Of a stretch of DNA of 64,000 nt, positions 9,977 to 22,514 are shown one piece after another (the stretch's first letter is position 1; each line of letters starts with the position of its first letter). The notes beneath the pieces are model-generated. The model worked only from the letters and a program-made list of their open reading frames with translations. It searched no databases and was not told the origin of the DNA. The DNA is from a bacterium (GTDB taxonomy: Bacteria; Auribacterota; Tritonobacteria; UBA1439). The stretch is from NCBI GenBank assembly GCA_028716845.1, contig JAQUPF010000006.1, positions 1 through 64,000 on the forward strand, in the 5' to 3' direction. The position numbers and the translations under genes are program-made.

Positions 9977-10561
9977 CTAGAGCCTTCCCTTCGTGGAGGG
10001 GATGCCGCGCCCGCTCCGCGCCACGGCCATCCGGAACGCCCGCGCGGTCGCCTTGAACACGGCCTCGACGATGTGGTGCGGGTTCCTGCCGCTTGAGAGC
10101 TCCACGTGCATGGTGATGCCGCCGCTCGATGCGAGCGCCCTGAAGAACTCCTCGACGAGGCCGAGGTCGAAGCCGGCGATCTTCCGCCTCCCCGTCCGGA
10201 CGCCGTAGCGGAGGTACGGTCGCCCGCTCAGGTCGAGGGCGACGGTCGCGAGCGCCTCGTCCATCGGGGCGGCGAAGAACCCGTACCGGCCGATCCCCTC
10301 CTTCCGGCCGAGCGCCTCCCGCAGCGCCTCCCCGAGAGAGATGCCGACGTCCTCCACCGTGTGGTGCTGGCCCACGTGGAGATCCCCCTTCGCGACGACC
10401 TTCAGGTCGATGCGCGCGTGCCGGGCGAAGATCTCGAGCATGTGGTCGAAAAAGCCGATGCCGGTGCGGACGTCCGCCGTCCCCCCGCCGTCGAGATCGA
10501 CCCGGACGCGGATGTCCGTCTCCCGCGTCTTCCGCCGCACCTCCCCCGTTCGCCGCCGCAT
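9977..10561 (-). CDS. hisB: Imidazoleglycerol-phosphate dehydratase
   Basis: 194 residues: the dehydratase alone, without the histidinol-phosphatase domain of enterobacterial HisB. The two manganese motifs are GQHHTVEDVG and NPHHIVEAVFK. A separate histidinol phosphatase is therefore expected elsewhere in the genome, since none is in this cluster. It lies between hisC and hisH with an 11-base gap to hisH. Confidence 0.96.
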   Translation of the reverse strand: MRRRTGEVRRKTRETDIRVRVDLDGGGTADVRTGIGFFDHMLEIFARHARIDLKVVAKGDLHVGQHHTVEDVGISLGEALREALGRKEGIGRYGFFAAPMDEALATVALDLSGRPYLRYGVRTGRRKIAGFDLGLVEEFFRALASSGGITMHVELSSGRNPHHIVEAVFKATARAFRMAVARSGRGIPSTKGRL

Positions 10562-10575
10562 GTCGGACCCCTCCG

Positions 10576-11673
10576 TTATCCATGCGGATTCCCGCGGGTT
10601 GCCTTCCCGCCCGTGGGAATCCGCGCGCCGATGATCTCCGCGATCTGGACGAGGAGCGCCTCCGTCTCCTCGTCGGTCCCCACGCTGACGCGGATGCAGT
10701 CGCGCAGCCGGGGGGTGTCATAGTAGCGGACGAGAATCCGCTTCCGCTTCAGCAGCTCGTGGATCTGCCGCGCCGGGTAGCCGGTGGTGCAGGCGAGGAC
10801 GAAGTTCGCCTCCGACGGCAGGACGCCGAAGCCGAGCCGCTGGAGCCCCGCCGTGAGCCGCCTCCTCGTCGCGACCACCTTCCGGACGTTCTCCCGCATC
10901 CAGGGGAGGTCGCCGAGGGCGGCGAGGCCGCCGGCGAGGGCGAGCCGGCTCACGTTGTAGGAGTCCTTCACCTTGCGGAGGTTCGAGACGATCTCCTCCC
11001 GCGCGATCCCGTAGCCGAGCCGGAGCCCCGCCAGCGAGAACGACTTGGAGAGCGACCGGAGGATGATGACGTTCTCGTGCCTCCTCGCGAGGTCGAGGCA
11101 GTCGCGCCTCGCGAAGTCCACGTACGCCTCGTCCACGACGAGGACGCCGGCGATGCGCCCGGCGATCGCCGAGAGCGTCGCCGCCGGGAGGAGCGTCCCG
11201 GAGGGCGAGTTCGGGTTCGCGACGAAGACGACCTTCGCCCGCGCGGGGACGGCCGAGGGGTCGAGCGAATAGTCCTCCCGGTACGGGACGGGGAGGTAGC
11301 GCGCCCCCTGGATGCCGCAGAGCGTCTCGTAGAGCGTGTAGGTGGGGACGGGGCTCGCGACCGGGTCTCCCCGCTCGGCGAAGGTCCGCATGACCATCGT
11401 GAGGACGTCGTCCGATCCGTTGCCGGCGATCACCCGCTCCTTCGGCACGCCGTGGATGCCGGCGATCCGCTCCCGGAGCGCCTCGGCGAGCGGGTCGGGG
11501 TAGAGCTGGAGCCGCTCCGCCTCGCCGGCGAGGGCCTCCCGGACGCGGGGCGACGGCGGGTACGGGTTCTCGTTCGTGTTGAGCTTGATGAACTTTCCGT
11601 CCGACGGCTGCTCGCCGGGCCGGTACCCCTCCATCCGCTCGATGGCGCGGCGGACGATCCCCATCCCCCTCAC
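10576..11673 (-). CDS. hisC: Histidinol-phosphate aminotransferase
   Basis: 365 residues, PLP-dependent fold-type I. KLNTNENPYPPSP near the N-terminus is the family signature; the Schiff-base Lys is in LRSLSKSFSLAGLRLGYG; the phosphate-binding Arg is near the C-terminus. The GTG start gives a GTGA overlap with the hisD stop. An ATG nine bases downstream (11664) has an AGGAGG site eight bases before it inside the hisD end, and is an equally good start. Confidence 0.94.
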   Translation of the reverse strand: MRGMGIVRRAIERMEGYRPGEQPSDGKFIKLNTNENPYPPSPRVREALAGEAERLQLYPDPLAEALRERIAGIHGVPKERVIAGNGSDDVLTMVMRTFAERGDPVASPVPTYTLYETLCGIQGARYLPVPYREDYSLDPSAVPARAKVVFVANPNSPSGTLLPAATLSAIAGRIAGVLVVDEAYVDFARRDCLDLARRHENVIILRSLSKSFSLAGLRLGYGIAREEIVSNLRKVKDSYNVSRLALAGGLAALGDLPWMRENVRKVVATRRRLTAGLQRLGFGVLPSEANFVLACTTGYPARQIHELLKRKRILVRYYDTPRLRDCIRVSVGTDEETEALLVQIAEIIGARIPTGGKATRGNPHG

Positions 11674-12901
11674 CTCCTCCTCCGCGGCCTGCGGCGCATC
11701 CGCAGGGCGCGGGCGTGCGCGTCGAGCCCCTCGATCGCCGCGAGCGCCTCGGCCGCGCCGGCGGCCCGGCCGAACGACGGGCGGTCGTACTCGATGACGC
11801 TCACCCGCCGCATGAAATGCTCGAGCGAGAGGACCGAGAAGAAGCGCGCCGTCCCCCCCGTCGGGAGGACGTGGCTCGGCCCCGCGACGTAGTCGCCGAG
11901 CGCCGTCGCCGACCAGGGCCCGACGAAGACCGCGCCGGCGTGCCGGACGTCCGACGCGACCGCGCGCGGGTCCCTCGTCATGACCTCGAGGTGCTCGGGC
12001 GCCATCCGGTCGGCGCGATCCGCCGCCTCCCGCAGCGACCGGCAGACGACGATCCGGACGCCGGCCTTCAGCGCCGCGCGAGCGATCGCCGCGCGGGGCA
12101 GGCCGCGCGCCTGCCGGGCGAGCTCCCGCCGGACGGCCCGCGCGAGCGCGGCGGACGTCGCGAAGAGCGCGACGCCGCTCGACGGGTCGTGCTCCGCCTG
12201 CGAGAGCATGTCGGCCGCGACGAGCGCGGGGTCCGCCGTCCCGTCCGCGATGACGGCGACCTCGCTCGGCCCGGCGGTCATGTCGATCCCGACGGTCCCG
12301 TAGAGCCGGCGCTTGGCCTCCGTCACGTACCGGTTCCCGGGGCCGACGACCGCGTCCACGCGGGGGACCGTCTCCGTCCCGAACGCCATGGCGGCGACGG
12401 CCTGGGCGCCGCCGACGCGGAAGACGCGCGCGGCGCCGAGCTCGCGGCAGGCGGCGAGCAGGTACGGGTTCACCTTGCCGCCCGGACCCGGGGGCGTGCA
12501 GACGACCGCCTCCCCGACCCCCGCCACCCGCGCGGGGACGAGCGTCATGAGGGCGGTGGAGACGAGCGGCGCGGTCCCGCCGGGGATGTACACCCCCACC
12601 CGGTCGAGCGGGACATGGCGCCAGCCGACCCGGGCGCCGTGCGCGTTCCTGAAGAGGGCCGGGCGAGGCCGCTGCCGCTCGTGGTAGGCGGCGATGTTCC
12701 GGGCGACCGAACGGAGGAGGACCCGGAACGCCTTCCCCGCCCGGCGGCCGGCGCGAGAGATCTCCTCCCGCCCGACGGCGATGTCGGCGCGCCGCAGCCG
12801 CACGCGGTCGTACCTGCGCGTGAGCTCGATGAGGGCCCCGTCGCCGCCCGCGCGCACCTGTTCGATGATTCTCTCGACCGAGCGGCCGACGGCGTCCCCG
12901 G

Positions 12902-12905
<4 letters not shown>
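11670..12905 (-). CDS. hisD: Histidinol dehydrogenase
   Basis: 411 residues. It oxidises histidinol twice with NAD to give histidine. Visible family motifs are YIPGGTAPLVSTALM, PGNRYVTEAKR, DMTAGPSEVAVIADG, LSQAEHDPSSG, MAPEHLEVMTRDP and SHVLPTGGTARF. The ATG overlaps the alaS stop (ATGA). It is the first his gene of the run; hisG, normally adjacent, is missing from the window. Confidence 0.96.
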
Positions 12906-15566
<2,661 letters not shown>

Positions 15567-15580
<14 letters not shown>

Positions 15581-16103
15581 CCGTCCCGCCTTCGTCCTCC
15601 CCGCCGGCACCGCCCCCCAACGCCGTCGCGAGCACCCCGCGGATGAAATCGCGGTCGAACCCCCTCCGCAGGAGAAGGTTCTGGAGCCGCGCCCGGAGCT
15701 TCACCGGGTCCCGCAAGCCGCTCCGCCGCACCCGGTCCCGGACGAGGCCGCAGGCGTCGGCGAACGCCTGCTCCCCGTCGTACGCCTCGCCGACGACCTC
15801 CTCGGCGAGGGCGGCGTCGATCCCCTTCCCCCGGAGCTCCCGCCTGATCAGCCAGTCGCTCCGGCACCGCGCGCCGGTCCTCGCCTTCGCCCAGGCGGCG
15901 GCGAAGGCGCGGTCGTCGACGTAGCGGAGCTCTTTCAACCGGCCGCAGACGTGCTCGACGTCATCCGCGGCGAAACCGCCGCCCGCGAGCCGCCGGCGGA
16001 GCTCCTCCTCGGTGCGCGACCGGTGCGAGAGGAGCCGCAGGGCGGCGTCCATGCACCGGGCCGGCGACGATTCCCCCCCGCCGCGCCGCTTCCGCCTCCG
16101 CAC
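15567..16103 (-). CDS. recX: Regulatory protein RecX
   Basis: 178 residues from a GTG that has GGAGG upstream; an internal ATG at 16052 would give 161 residues, which also fits the family. The core has three tandem three-helix RecX repeats, starting ALRLLSHRSRTEEELRRRL and ending with LLLRRGFDRDFIRGVL. RecX binds the RecA filament and limits its activity. It sits between the HtrA-like gene and alaS, and its last 14 bases overlap the alaS start. Confidence 0.85.
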
Positions 16104-16120
16104 GGGGCGGCCCTCCTCCG

Positions 16121-16969
16121 TCAGCGCGCCCCGGCCGGGCCGGCCGGCCGGTCGCACTCCCGGAGCAGCCGGTCCAGGACCTCGCGCACCGTGTTGATCG
16201 GTATGGCGAAACCGAACCCCGCCGACGCGCCCGCCGGGGCCACGACGAGGGTGTTCAGCCCGACGACCCTCCCGCTCATGTCCACGAGCGGGCCGCCGTT
16301 GTTGCCGGTGTTGATGGCCGCGTCGGTCTGGATAAGACCGCCGTACGGCCGCCCGGCGACGCGCAGGTTCCGCTGGAGCGCGCTCACGACGCCCATGGAG
16401 ACGGACGCCGTCGCGCCGCGCGACGCGGTCCCGAACGGGTTGCCGAACGCGAGCACCCACTGGCCGACGTCGAGCCCCTCCGAGTCGCCGATCGGGGCGA
16501 CCGGCAGCCCCCGCTCGGGGAGCCGGACGAGGGCGATGTCCCGTTCCCGATCGACCGCGCAGATGCGGCCCTCCAGCTGCCTGCCGTCGGCGAGCGTGAC
16601 GAGGATCTCGTGCGCGCCGCCCACGACATGGGCGTTCGTCAGGACGTACCCGTCCGCGTCAAAGATCACCCCCGCCCCGATCCCCTCGACCTCCGTGACG
16701 ACGGCGCGCCCCCGCATGAAGAGCCGGAGCAGCGGGTCGCCCGACGGCGGCAGCACGGCGCGCCGCGCCGTCGTGTCGATCGCGACCACGGCCGGGTTGA
16801 TGCGCTCGACGACCTCCTCGATGGAGAGCTCGGGCCCGGCGGGCGCGACCGGGGGCGGCCGCCGCCGCGCCGCCGGGATCGGCCCCCCCTCCTGGAACTC
16901 CGCGACGAAGACGACCGCGGCCGAGGCGGCGATCACCATGAGCGCCAGGACCGTGAGGTACCGCTTCAT
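16121..16969 (-). CDS. HtrA/DegP-like trypsin-fold protein with Ser-to-Asn active site
   Basis: 282 residues: an N-terminal signal anchor (about residues 3-22), a Pro-rich linker, and a chymotrypsin-fold domain. No PDZ domain follows; the protein stops about 58 residues after the active-site loop. His114 (TNAHVV) and Asp144 ([10 protein letters not shown]) of the triad are present, but the serine motif reads TGNNGGPL, so residue 224 is Asn where proteases have Ser. As written it should be proteolytically inactive, perhaps a binding or chaperone protein. One base (middle of the codon at 16298-16300) would restore Ser, so a sequence error must be excluded. The ATG overlaps the recA stop. Confidence 0.85.
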   Translation of the reverse strand: MKRYLTVLALMVIAASAAVVFVAEFQEGGPIPAARRRPPPVAPAGPELSIEEVVERINPAVVAIDTTARRAVLPPSGDPLLRLFMRGRAVVTEVEGIGAGVIFDADGYVLTNAHVVGGAHEILVTLADGRQLEGRICAVDRERDIALVRLPERGLPVAPIGDSEGLDVGQWVLAFGNPFGTASRGATASVSMGVVSALQRNLRVAGRPYGGLIQTDAAINTGNNGGPLVDMSGRVVGLNTLVVAPAGASAGFGFAIPINTVREVLDRLLRECDRPAGPAGAR

Positions 16970-17994
16970 GCGCCTTCGATTTTCTTTCTGATCGCCTGCG
17001 TGATCTCCTTCGCGAGCTTCGCGTTCCCCTTGAGGGCGAGCCGGGCGGCCTCCCTCCCCTGGCCGAGCCGCTCGCCCCCGCAGGTGAACCAGGCCCCCTT
17101 CTTCTCCACGATCCCGTGCTGGATCGCCACGTCGAGGATCGTCCCCTCCCGCGAGATGCCCTCGTCGAAGAAGATGTCGAACTCGGCGGTCCGGAATGGG
17201 GGGGCGAGCTTGTTCTTCACGACCTTCGCCCTGACCCGGTTGCCGATGATGACCCCCTGGCTGTTCTTGAAGCTCTCGATCCGCCGGAGGTCGAGCCGGA
17301 TGGACGAGTAGAACTTGAGCGCCCGCCCGCCCGGCGTCGTCTCGGGGCTGCCGAACATGACGCCGATCTTCTCCCTGATCTGGTTGATGAAGAGGCAGCA
17401 GGTCCTGGACCTGTTGATGCTGGCGGTGAGCTTCCGGAGCGCCTGCGACATGAGCCGCGCCTGGAGCCCCACGTGCGAATCGCCCATCTCCCCCTCGATC
17501 TCGGCCTTTGGCACGAGCGCCGCCACGGTGTCGACGACGACGATGTCCACCGCGTTGCTCCGGACGAGCACCTCGGCGATGTTGAGGGCGTCCTCGCCGC
17601 AGTCCGGCTGCGAGATGAGCAGGCTGTCGAGGTCGACGCCGATCTTCTGCGCGTAGCCCGCGTCGAACGCGTGCTCGGCGTCGATGATCGCCGCCGTCCC
17701 GCCCGCCCGCTGGGCGTTCGCCGCGATCGTGATGGCGAGCGTGGTCTTCCCGGACGACTCCGGGCCGTAGATCTCGATGATCCTCCCCCGCGGCACCCCG
17801 CCGATGCCGAGGGCGATGTCCAGCGTGAGGGCACCGGTGCTGATCGTCGGGATGGTGACCTTCGCGGCCTGGGCCCCGAGCTTCATGATGGCGCCCTGGC
17901 CGAACTGCTTCTCGATCTGCGACAGCGCGATCTCGAGCGCCTTCCCCTTCCCCTCGTCGATCCGCACTTCCCGCACCTCTCCCTTCTGCGCCAT
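16966..17994 (-). CDS. recA: Recombinase RecA
   Basis: 342 residues, normal length. Walker A is GPESSGKTT and Walker B lies in [23 protein letters not shown]; the L2-region [14 protein letters not shown] and [10 protein letters not shown] are typical. It forms filaments on single-stranded DNA, drives strand exchange, and triggers LexA self-cleavage (lexA is at 55156). The ATG is chosen over upstream in-frame codons because GGGAGGTGG sits directly before it and because the sequence MAQKGEV is family-like. A promoter with an extended -10 lies about 60 bases upstream. Confidence 0.97.
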   Translation of the reverse strand: MAQKGEVREVRIDEGKGKALEIALSQIEKQFGQGAIMKLGAQAAKVTIPTISTGALTLDIALGIGGVPRGRIIEIYGPESSGKTTLAITIAANAQRAGGTAAIIDAEHAFDAGYAQKIGVDLDSLLISQPDCGEDALNIAEVLVRSNAVDIVVVDTVAALVPKAEIEGEMGDSHVGLQARLMSQALRKLTASINRSRTCCLFINQIREKIGVMFGSPETTPGGRALKFYSSIRLDLRRIESFKNSQGVIIGNRVRAKVVKNKLAPPFRTAEFDIFFDEGISREGTILDVAIQHGIVEKKGAWFTCGGERLGQGREAARLALKGNAKLAKEITQAIRKKIEGA

Positions 17995-18052
17995 TGCCAC
18001 CTCCCGGGCGCCCTTGAGAGGCGCCGCCGACATTTTTCTTTCCGAGTGTAGC

Positions 18053-18061
18053 ATTATATCA
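18053..18061 (-). promoter_or_regulatory. recA promoter, extended -10
   Basis: On the minus strand TGATATAAT (an extended -10, TGn plus the TATAAT consensus) precedes recA, leaving a leader of about 50 bases that ends in the GGGAGGTGG ribosome site. The -35 region (TTCTGG, 18 bases upstream) is weak, which the extended -10 could offset. No known LexA-box class was recognised here. Confidence 0.65.
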
Positions 18062-18160
18062 CACCGCATTTCGCCGCCAGAACGAGATTGTGCGCCTCAT
18101 CCGCGCGTGTCTTCCTCCCCGCTCTATAAGACGAAGCGGGCGGGCGAATTATTCCCGGAA

Positions 18161-18197
18161 AAGAGGAAAAATCCGCCCCCCTCATGGAAGGGGCGGG
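18161..18197 (-). terminator. Intrinsic terminator after thpR
   Basis: On the minus strand CCGCCCC, a short loop and GGGGCGG (arms 18190-18196 and 18173-18179) are followed by ATTTTTCCTCTTTT. The hairpin starts one base after the thpR stop codon. It closes the nadC-to-thpR unit and separates it from recA. Confidence 0.8.
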
Positions 18198-18761
18198 TCA
18201 GCCGAGGGGGCTCCTGTGGAGGGTGGTGTACGCCGGTCCGTCCGGGGAAAGGTCGCTCCGGATGAGGCACAACTCCCGCACCGTCATGGCGCCGACGGAT
18301 TCCCCGGCGTAGAGCGGCAGGATGCTCTCGAAGACCTTCCCGCCGCCCCGCTCCCGGACGCGCCCAAGCGTCAGGTGGGGGGTGTAGCGCCGCTCCTCGG
18401 TGTGGATCTCCATGTCCTCGAGGAGGACGGCGAGGTGTTCCGCCATCCGCACGAGCGCCCCGGTCCCCTCCGTCACGCCGATCCAGATCACGCGCGGGCT
18501 CCGGACGCTCGGGAAGGCGCCGACCCCTTTCAACTTCACCGTGAACGGCCTGTTGTCGACGGCGACGAGCCCCATGATCTCCGTGATGCGAGGGATGTCC
18601 GCCTCTCGCACGTTGCCGAGGAACCGGAGCGTGAGGTGGATGAGGGACGGCCTGACCCACCGTACCGCCGGGAGCTCCCGCCGCAGGCGCCCCTGGATGA
18701 TCTCGAGGGCCTTCCTTTCCCTTTCGCCGAGCGCGGCGGCGATGAAGAGACGGATGCTCAC
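18198..18761 (-). CDS. thpR: RNA 2',3'-cyclic phosphodiesterase (2H family, ThpR/LigT)
   Basis: 187 residues. The two histidine motifs of the 2H phosphoesterase fold are HLTLRFLG and HLTLGRV, both HxT, in the positions expected of ThpR/LigT. It opens RNA 2',3'-cyclic phosphates; the physiological target is unclear in the family generally. The GTG start overlaps the pncC stop as GTGA. The pncC, thpR, recA order is common in bacteria, though here a terminator divides thpR from recA. Confidence 0.9.
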   Translation of the reverse strand: MSIRLFIAAALGERERKALEIIQGRLRRELPAVRWVRPSLIHLTLRFLGNVREADIPRITEIMGLVAVDNRPFTVKLKGVGAFPSVRSPRVIWIGVTEGTGALVRMAEHLAVLLEDMEIHTEERRYTPHLTLGRVRERGGGKVFESILPLYAGESVGAMTVRELCLIRSDLSPDGPAYTTLHRSPLG

Positions 18762-19276
18762 GGCCTCTCCCCCCGGTCGCGGAGCAGCCGGGCGAGGAGC
18801 GCGAGCGCGGCGGCGGCGGCGCGCTCCTTCACGATGGCCCTGCCGCCCGTGAAGCGGCATCTCCGGACGAGCGGCCGACCGCGCCCCGCCGCGACGGCGA
18901 TGTAGACGAGCCCCACCGGCTTCTCCTCGCTCCCCCCGCCAGGGCCCGCGATGCCGGTCGCCGCGAGGCCGATGTCCGCGCCGAAGGCCCGCCGGGCGCC
19001 CGCGGCCATCTCGGCGGCCGTCTCCCCGCTCACCGCGCCCCGGCGCTCGAGCGTGGAGGCGCGGACGCCGAGGAGGGAGACCTTCGCGTCATTCGCGTAG
19101 GCGACGATCCCCCCCAGGAAATAGCCGGAGCTCCCCGGCGCCTGGGTGATCATGTGGCTGACGAGACCGCCGGTGCACGACTCCGCGACGGCGAGGGTGC
19201 GCGCCCTCCGGCGGAGCAGCTCGCCGACGGCGGCTCCCGCGCGCGAGAACGCCGCTTTGGGCCGTCCGGCCGTCAT
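18758..19276 (-). CDS. pncC: Nicotinamide-nucleotide amidase (CinA C-terminal domain, PncC)
   Basis: 172 residues: only the CinA C-terminal deamidase domain, without the N-terminal molybdopterin-binding-like domain. The catalytic region [12 protein letters not shown] and the [20 protein letters not shown] loop are intact. It converts NMN to nicotinate mononucleotide in pyridine-nucleotide recycling, which fits with nadC in the same unit. The ATG overlaps the HIT stop (ATGA). Confidence 0.92.
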   Translation of the reverse strand: MTAGRPKAAFSRAGAAVGELLRRRARTLAVAESCTGGLVSHMITQAPGSSGYFLGGIVAYANDAKVSLLGVRASTLERRGAVSGETAAEMAAGARRAFGADIGLAATGIAGPGGGSEEKPVGLVYIAVAAGRGRPLVRRCRFTGGRAIVKERAAAAALALLARLLRDRGERP

Positions 19277-19617
19277 CCCGGCGGCCAACGGAACTTCCTC
19301 CCGCCGAGCAGGTGGAAATGGAGGTGAGCGACCGCCTGGCCGGCATCCGGGCCGGAGTTTGCGACGAGCCGGAACCCGCACTGGGAGAAGGAGAAGCGTT
19401 CGGCGAGCTTCCTCGAAAGCCCCGCGATCCTGCCCACGACCGCCTCGTCCTCCGGCGTCATCTCCGCCAGCCCCGCGATATGCCGTTTCGGTATGATGAG
19501 GATATGGACGGGCGCCTGGGGCTCGATATCCTTGAAGGCGACGACCTCCTCGTCCTCATGGACGATCGCGGCCTTCATCTCGCCGCGGGCGATTGCGCAG
19601 AATATGCATTCTTCCAC
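19273..19617 (-). CDS. HIT family nucleotide hydrolase (HinT-like)
   Basis: 114 residues. The histidine triad HLHFHLLGG lies near the C-terminus, and the N-terminus [14 protein letters not shown] is that of the HinT branch with its Cys-containing start. HinT-type proteins hydrolyse adenosine phosphoramidates. The protein is 12 bases downstream of mnmA and coupled to pncC. Confidence 0.93.
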   Translation of the reverse strand: MEECIFCAIARGEMKAAIVHEDEEVVAFKDIEPQAPVHILIIPKRHIAGLAEMTPEDEAVVGRIAGLSRKLAERFSFSQCGFRLVANSGPDAGQAVAHLHFHLLGGRKFRWPPG

Positions 19618-19629
19618 GGGGCCCTCCCT

Positions 19630-20694
19630 TCAGTGCGCGGCCTCGATCCAGCCGCTCCCCAGGACCGTCTCGCCGTCGTAGAACACCGCCGCCTGCCCCG
19701 GCGCGACGGCCTTCTGCGGATCGTCGAACCGGACGGCCGCCGTCCCCCCCGCCGCCGGCCGCACGGCGCTCATGACGCCCGCGTGATTATACCGAATCCT
19801 CGTCAGGGCGCGGAAACCGCCGGGGGGCGGGTCGAAGGCGATCCAGTTCAGCCCGGTCACGACGCAGCCCTCCCGCGCGAGGGCGTCCTCCCTCCCCACG
19901 ATGACGGCCCGCCGTCCCGGATCGATCGCGACGACGTACAACCGCTCGTTCGATTCCACGTTGAGCCCCCTGCGCTGGCCCACCGTGAAAAACCGTATGC
20001 CCGGATGGCGGCCGATGACCCTCCCCTCGACGTCGAGGATGTCGCCCGGCTCATCGGCGCCGCCCATCTCCCGCAGGAACGGCCTGTAATCGTCGCCCGG
20101 GATGAAGCAGATCTCCTGGCTCTCGGGGCGCGCGAACGCGGCGATCCCCAGCCGTTCGGCGGTCCGGCCCGTCTCCTCCCTGGTGCGATCGCCGAGCGGG
20201 AACAGCGCGCGGCGCAGGATATCCTGGCCGAGCCGCGACAGGAAATATGCCTGGTCCTTCCTCCTGTCGGCGCCGCGGAGGAGCAGGAACCGCCCCCCCT
20301 CCTCCCGCACGCGGGCGTAGTGACCGGTGGCGATCCGCTCCGCCCCCTCCTCGTCCGCGCACGCCGCGAGGGCGGGGAACTTGACGGCGGCGTTGCAGCG
20401 GACGCACGGATTGGGCGTCCGTCCCCGCCCGTACTCTTCGCAGAAGGGGCCGACGACCTTTCTGATGAATTCGGCGCGGGCGTCGACGACACGGTGGCGG
20501 ATGCCGACCGCCCGCGCCGCCGACCGGGCGGCCTCGATCCCCTTCTCGCCGCAGCACGAGTCCTCGCGCGACGTCGCGCAGCCGCCGCGCCACACGTCCA
20601 GGGTCACGCCGATGACGTCGTGCCCCGCCTCCTTCAGGAGCGCGGCGGCCGTCGAGCTGTCGAGGCCGCCGGACATGCCGATGGCGATCTTCAT
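19630..20694 (-). CDS. mnmA: tRNA-specific 2-thiouridylase
   Basis: 354 residues. The PP-loop GMSGGLDSS starts the protein. The catalytic cysteines are in NPCVRCN and SQEICFIP, and C-terminal FTVGQRRGL is the family signature. It thiolates U34 of Lys, Glu and Gln tRNAs. The ATG overlaps the coaX stop. Confidence 0.95.
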   Translation of the reverse strand: MKIAIGMSGGLDSSTAAALLKEAGHDVIGVTLDVWRGGCATSREDSCCGEKGIEAARSAARAVGIRHRVVDARAEFIRKVVGPFCEEYGRGRTPNPCVRCNAAVKFPALAACADEEGAERIATGHYARVREEGGRFLLLRGADRRKDQAYFLSRLGQDILRRALFPLGDRTREETGRTAERLGIAAFARPESQEICFIPGDDYRPFLREMGGADEPGDILDVEGRVIGRHPGIRFFTVGQRRGLNVESNERLYVVAIDPGRRAVIVGREDALAREGCVVTGLNWIAFDPPPGGFRALTRIRYNHAGVMSAVRPAAGGTAAVRFDDPQKAVAPGQAAVFYDGETVLGSGWIEAAH

Positions 20695-21482
20695 CCCGCG
20701 CGGCGGGGCCGGACCCTGCCGTAGATGATCCGCAGCCCATCGAGCGTGAGGAGCGGCTCGACGATTTTCGGGTACCGCCATCCCTGGACGATGTGGACGA
20801 GCTGCCCCCCCGTGAAGACGATCTTCGGCCGCCCGCCCATCTCCCTCCTGATTCCGTCCACGATCCCCGCGATGAGCGCCCGCGTGCCGAACACGGTCCC
20901 CGCCCGCACCGCGTGCGCCGTGCTCTTCCCGATGACGCCGGCGGGCATGCCGGGCCCGACGAGGGGCAGGAGACCCGTCCCCGCGGCGAGGGCCCCGCGC
21001 GCCATCGCCGGCCCCGGCGCGATGACGCCGCCGAGGTACGCCCCCGAGCGGGAGATGCAGTCGAAGGTGATCGCCGTGCCGATGTCCACGACGATGACGC
21101 CCCCGCCGTACCGCGCGTGCGCCGCGACCGCGTTCGCGATCCGGTCGGCCCCGATCTCGGCCGGGCGCCTGTAGAGGAGGTGAATCCCCGTCGGGGTCCG
21201 GTGGGTGAGCCAGAGCGGCCGGGCGCCGACGCGCCCGCACAGGCGCCCGAGGGCGCGGTGCAGACGCGGCACGACGCTCGATATGATCGCGCCGCCCGGC
21301 GCGCCCTCCCCCCGGATCCTCGCCGCGATCGCCCCCGGCGCCTCCCGCAGGAGCGCGCGCTCGTCGCTCGGGATCCTGAAATCGGCGAGGATCCGGTCCC
21401 GGCTGCAGACGCCGAAATGGGTCGTCGTGTTCCCGCAGTCGATCGCGAGGAACAGATCCGCCTCCCCCCTCCCGCTCCTCAT
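20691..21482 (-). CDS. coaX: Type III pantothenate kinase
   Basis: 263 residues of the ASKHA-fold CoaX family. The phosphate loop is AIDCGNTTTHFGV; GADRIANAVAAHARYG and VVDIGTAITFD are typical family blocks, as is the GGVIAPG loop. It performs the first step of CoA synthesis and needs a monovalent cation. It lies next to birA, a common pairing in many bacteria. Confidence 0.94.
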   Translation of the reverse strand: MRSGRGEADLFLAIDCGNTTTHFGVCSRDRILADFRIPSDERALLREAPGAIAARIRGEGAPGGAIISSVVPRLHRALGRLCGRVGARPLWLTHRTPTGIHLLYRRPAEIGADRIANAVAAHARYGGGVIVVDIGTAITFDCISRSGAYLGGVIAPGPAMARGALAAGTGLLPLVGPGMPAGVIGKSTAHAVRAGTVFGTRALIAGIVDGIRREMGGRPKIVFTGGQLVHIVQGWRYPKIVEPLLTLDGLRIIYGRVRPRRAG

Positions 21483-21520
21483 GCGTCCCCTCGCTCCCTC
21501 CGCCGACGTGGCGGTCCGCG

Positions 21521-22501
21521 TCAGATGATGCGCACGTCGCCGCCCGTGATCCGCTTCGTCGCACCCCCCTCGAGCCGGATGAGGAGGCAGCCGTCCTCGT
21601 CGAGCCCGGTCGCCACCCCCTCCAGGCGCTCGCCGGTGAGCGACTCCGCCCGGATGCGGCGCCCGATCGTGTCCGACACCTCGAGCCACCGCCGGACGAT
21701 GTCGCCGTATCGGCCGGCGCAAAGCGCCGCGTAGCCGCCGTCGAGCTCCTCGAGCAGGGCGCGGGCGAGGCCGACCCGCTCCACTTCCCCCCCCGACTCG
21801 ATCTTCAGCGACGTCGCCTCGAGGCCCCGGAGGTCGGCCGGGTCGTGGTTCACGTTGACGCCGACGCCGACGACGGCGTGGTTGATGCGGTCGGCCTCCG
21901 TGGCGAGCTCGGTGAGGATGCCGCAGACCTTCCGGCCGCCGAGCCGCACGTCGTTCGGCCACTTCACGGACGCCCGGAGCCCCGCGCAGCGCCGGACCGC
22001 GTCGGCCGCGGCGACCGCCGCGCAGAGCGTCAGGAACGCCGTCCGCGACGGCGGCATCGCCGGCCGGAGGATGACCGAAAGGTAGATCCCCTTCCGGGGC
22101 GGCGAGACCCAGGCGCGCCCCATCCGGCCCCTCCCGGCGGACTGCCGCTCGGCGACGACCACGGTCCCCTCGGGCGCCCCCGCCCGCGCGAGTCGCTCTG
22201 CCTCGTCGTTCGTCGAGCGGAGCTCCTCGAAATGAAGGATGCGCCGCCCGACGATCTCCGCGACGAGGCCGTGGGAGACGAGCGCCGGCAGGAGGGCGTC
22301 GGGCGCGCGGACGAGCCGGTAGCCCAGATGGGGATGCGACTCGACCTGGAAGCCGAGCCGCCGGAGCGCGTTCACGCGGTTCCAGACGGCGGTGCGCGAG
22401 ATGCGGAGGCGCCGCGCGATCTCCTCGCCTGAGACGTAGGCGGGGGCGCCGAGCAGCTCGCCGACGATGACGTCCTCCCTGTCGGGGTCCACGGCGGTCA
22501 T
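21521..22501 (-). CDS. birA: Biotin-[acetyl-CoA-carboxylase] ligase, bifunctional with HTH
   Basis: 326 residues. An N-terminal winged helix (about residues 8-70, VSGEEIARRLRISRTAVWNRV) precedes the ligase domain with the biotinyl-AMP loop GRGRMGRAW and the KWPNDVRLGGRKVCGIL block. The C-terminal SH3-like domain is present. It should both attach biotin to BCCP and act as a biotin-dependent repressor. Its operator was not found in the window. Confidence 0.94.
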   Translation of the reverse strand: MTAVDPDREDVIVGELLGAPAYVSGEEIARRLRISRTAVWNRVNALRRLGFQVESHPHLGYRLVRAPDALLPALVSHGLVAEIVGRRILHFEELRSTNDEAERLARAGAPEGTVVVAERQSAGRGRMGRAWVSPPRKGIYLSVILRPAMPPSRTAFLTLCAAVAAADAVRRCAGLRASVKWPNDVRLGGRKVCGILTELATEADRINHAVVGVGVNVNHDPADLRGLEATSLKIESGGEVERVGLARALLEELDGGYAALCAGRYGDIVRRWLEVSDTIGRRIRAESLTGERLEGVATGLDEDGCLLIRLEGGATKRITGGDVRII

Positions 22502-22514
22502 TCCGGGCGGCGGC

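Noticed and set aside
18040-18061. A shared CTACnCT word after the recA and lexA promoters as an SOS box
   Set aside because: Seven bases with one mismatch position and no symmetry is too little. Neither E. coli- nor Actinobacteria-type boxes were seen.
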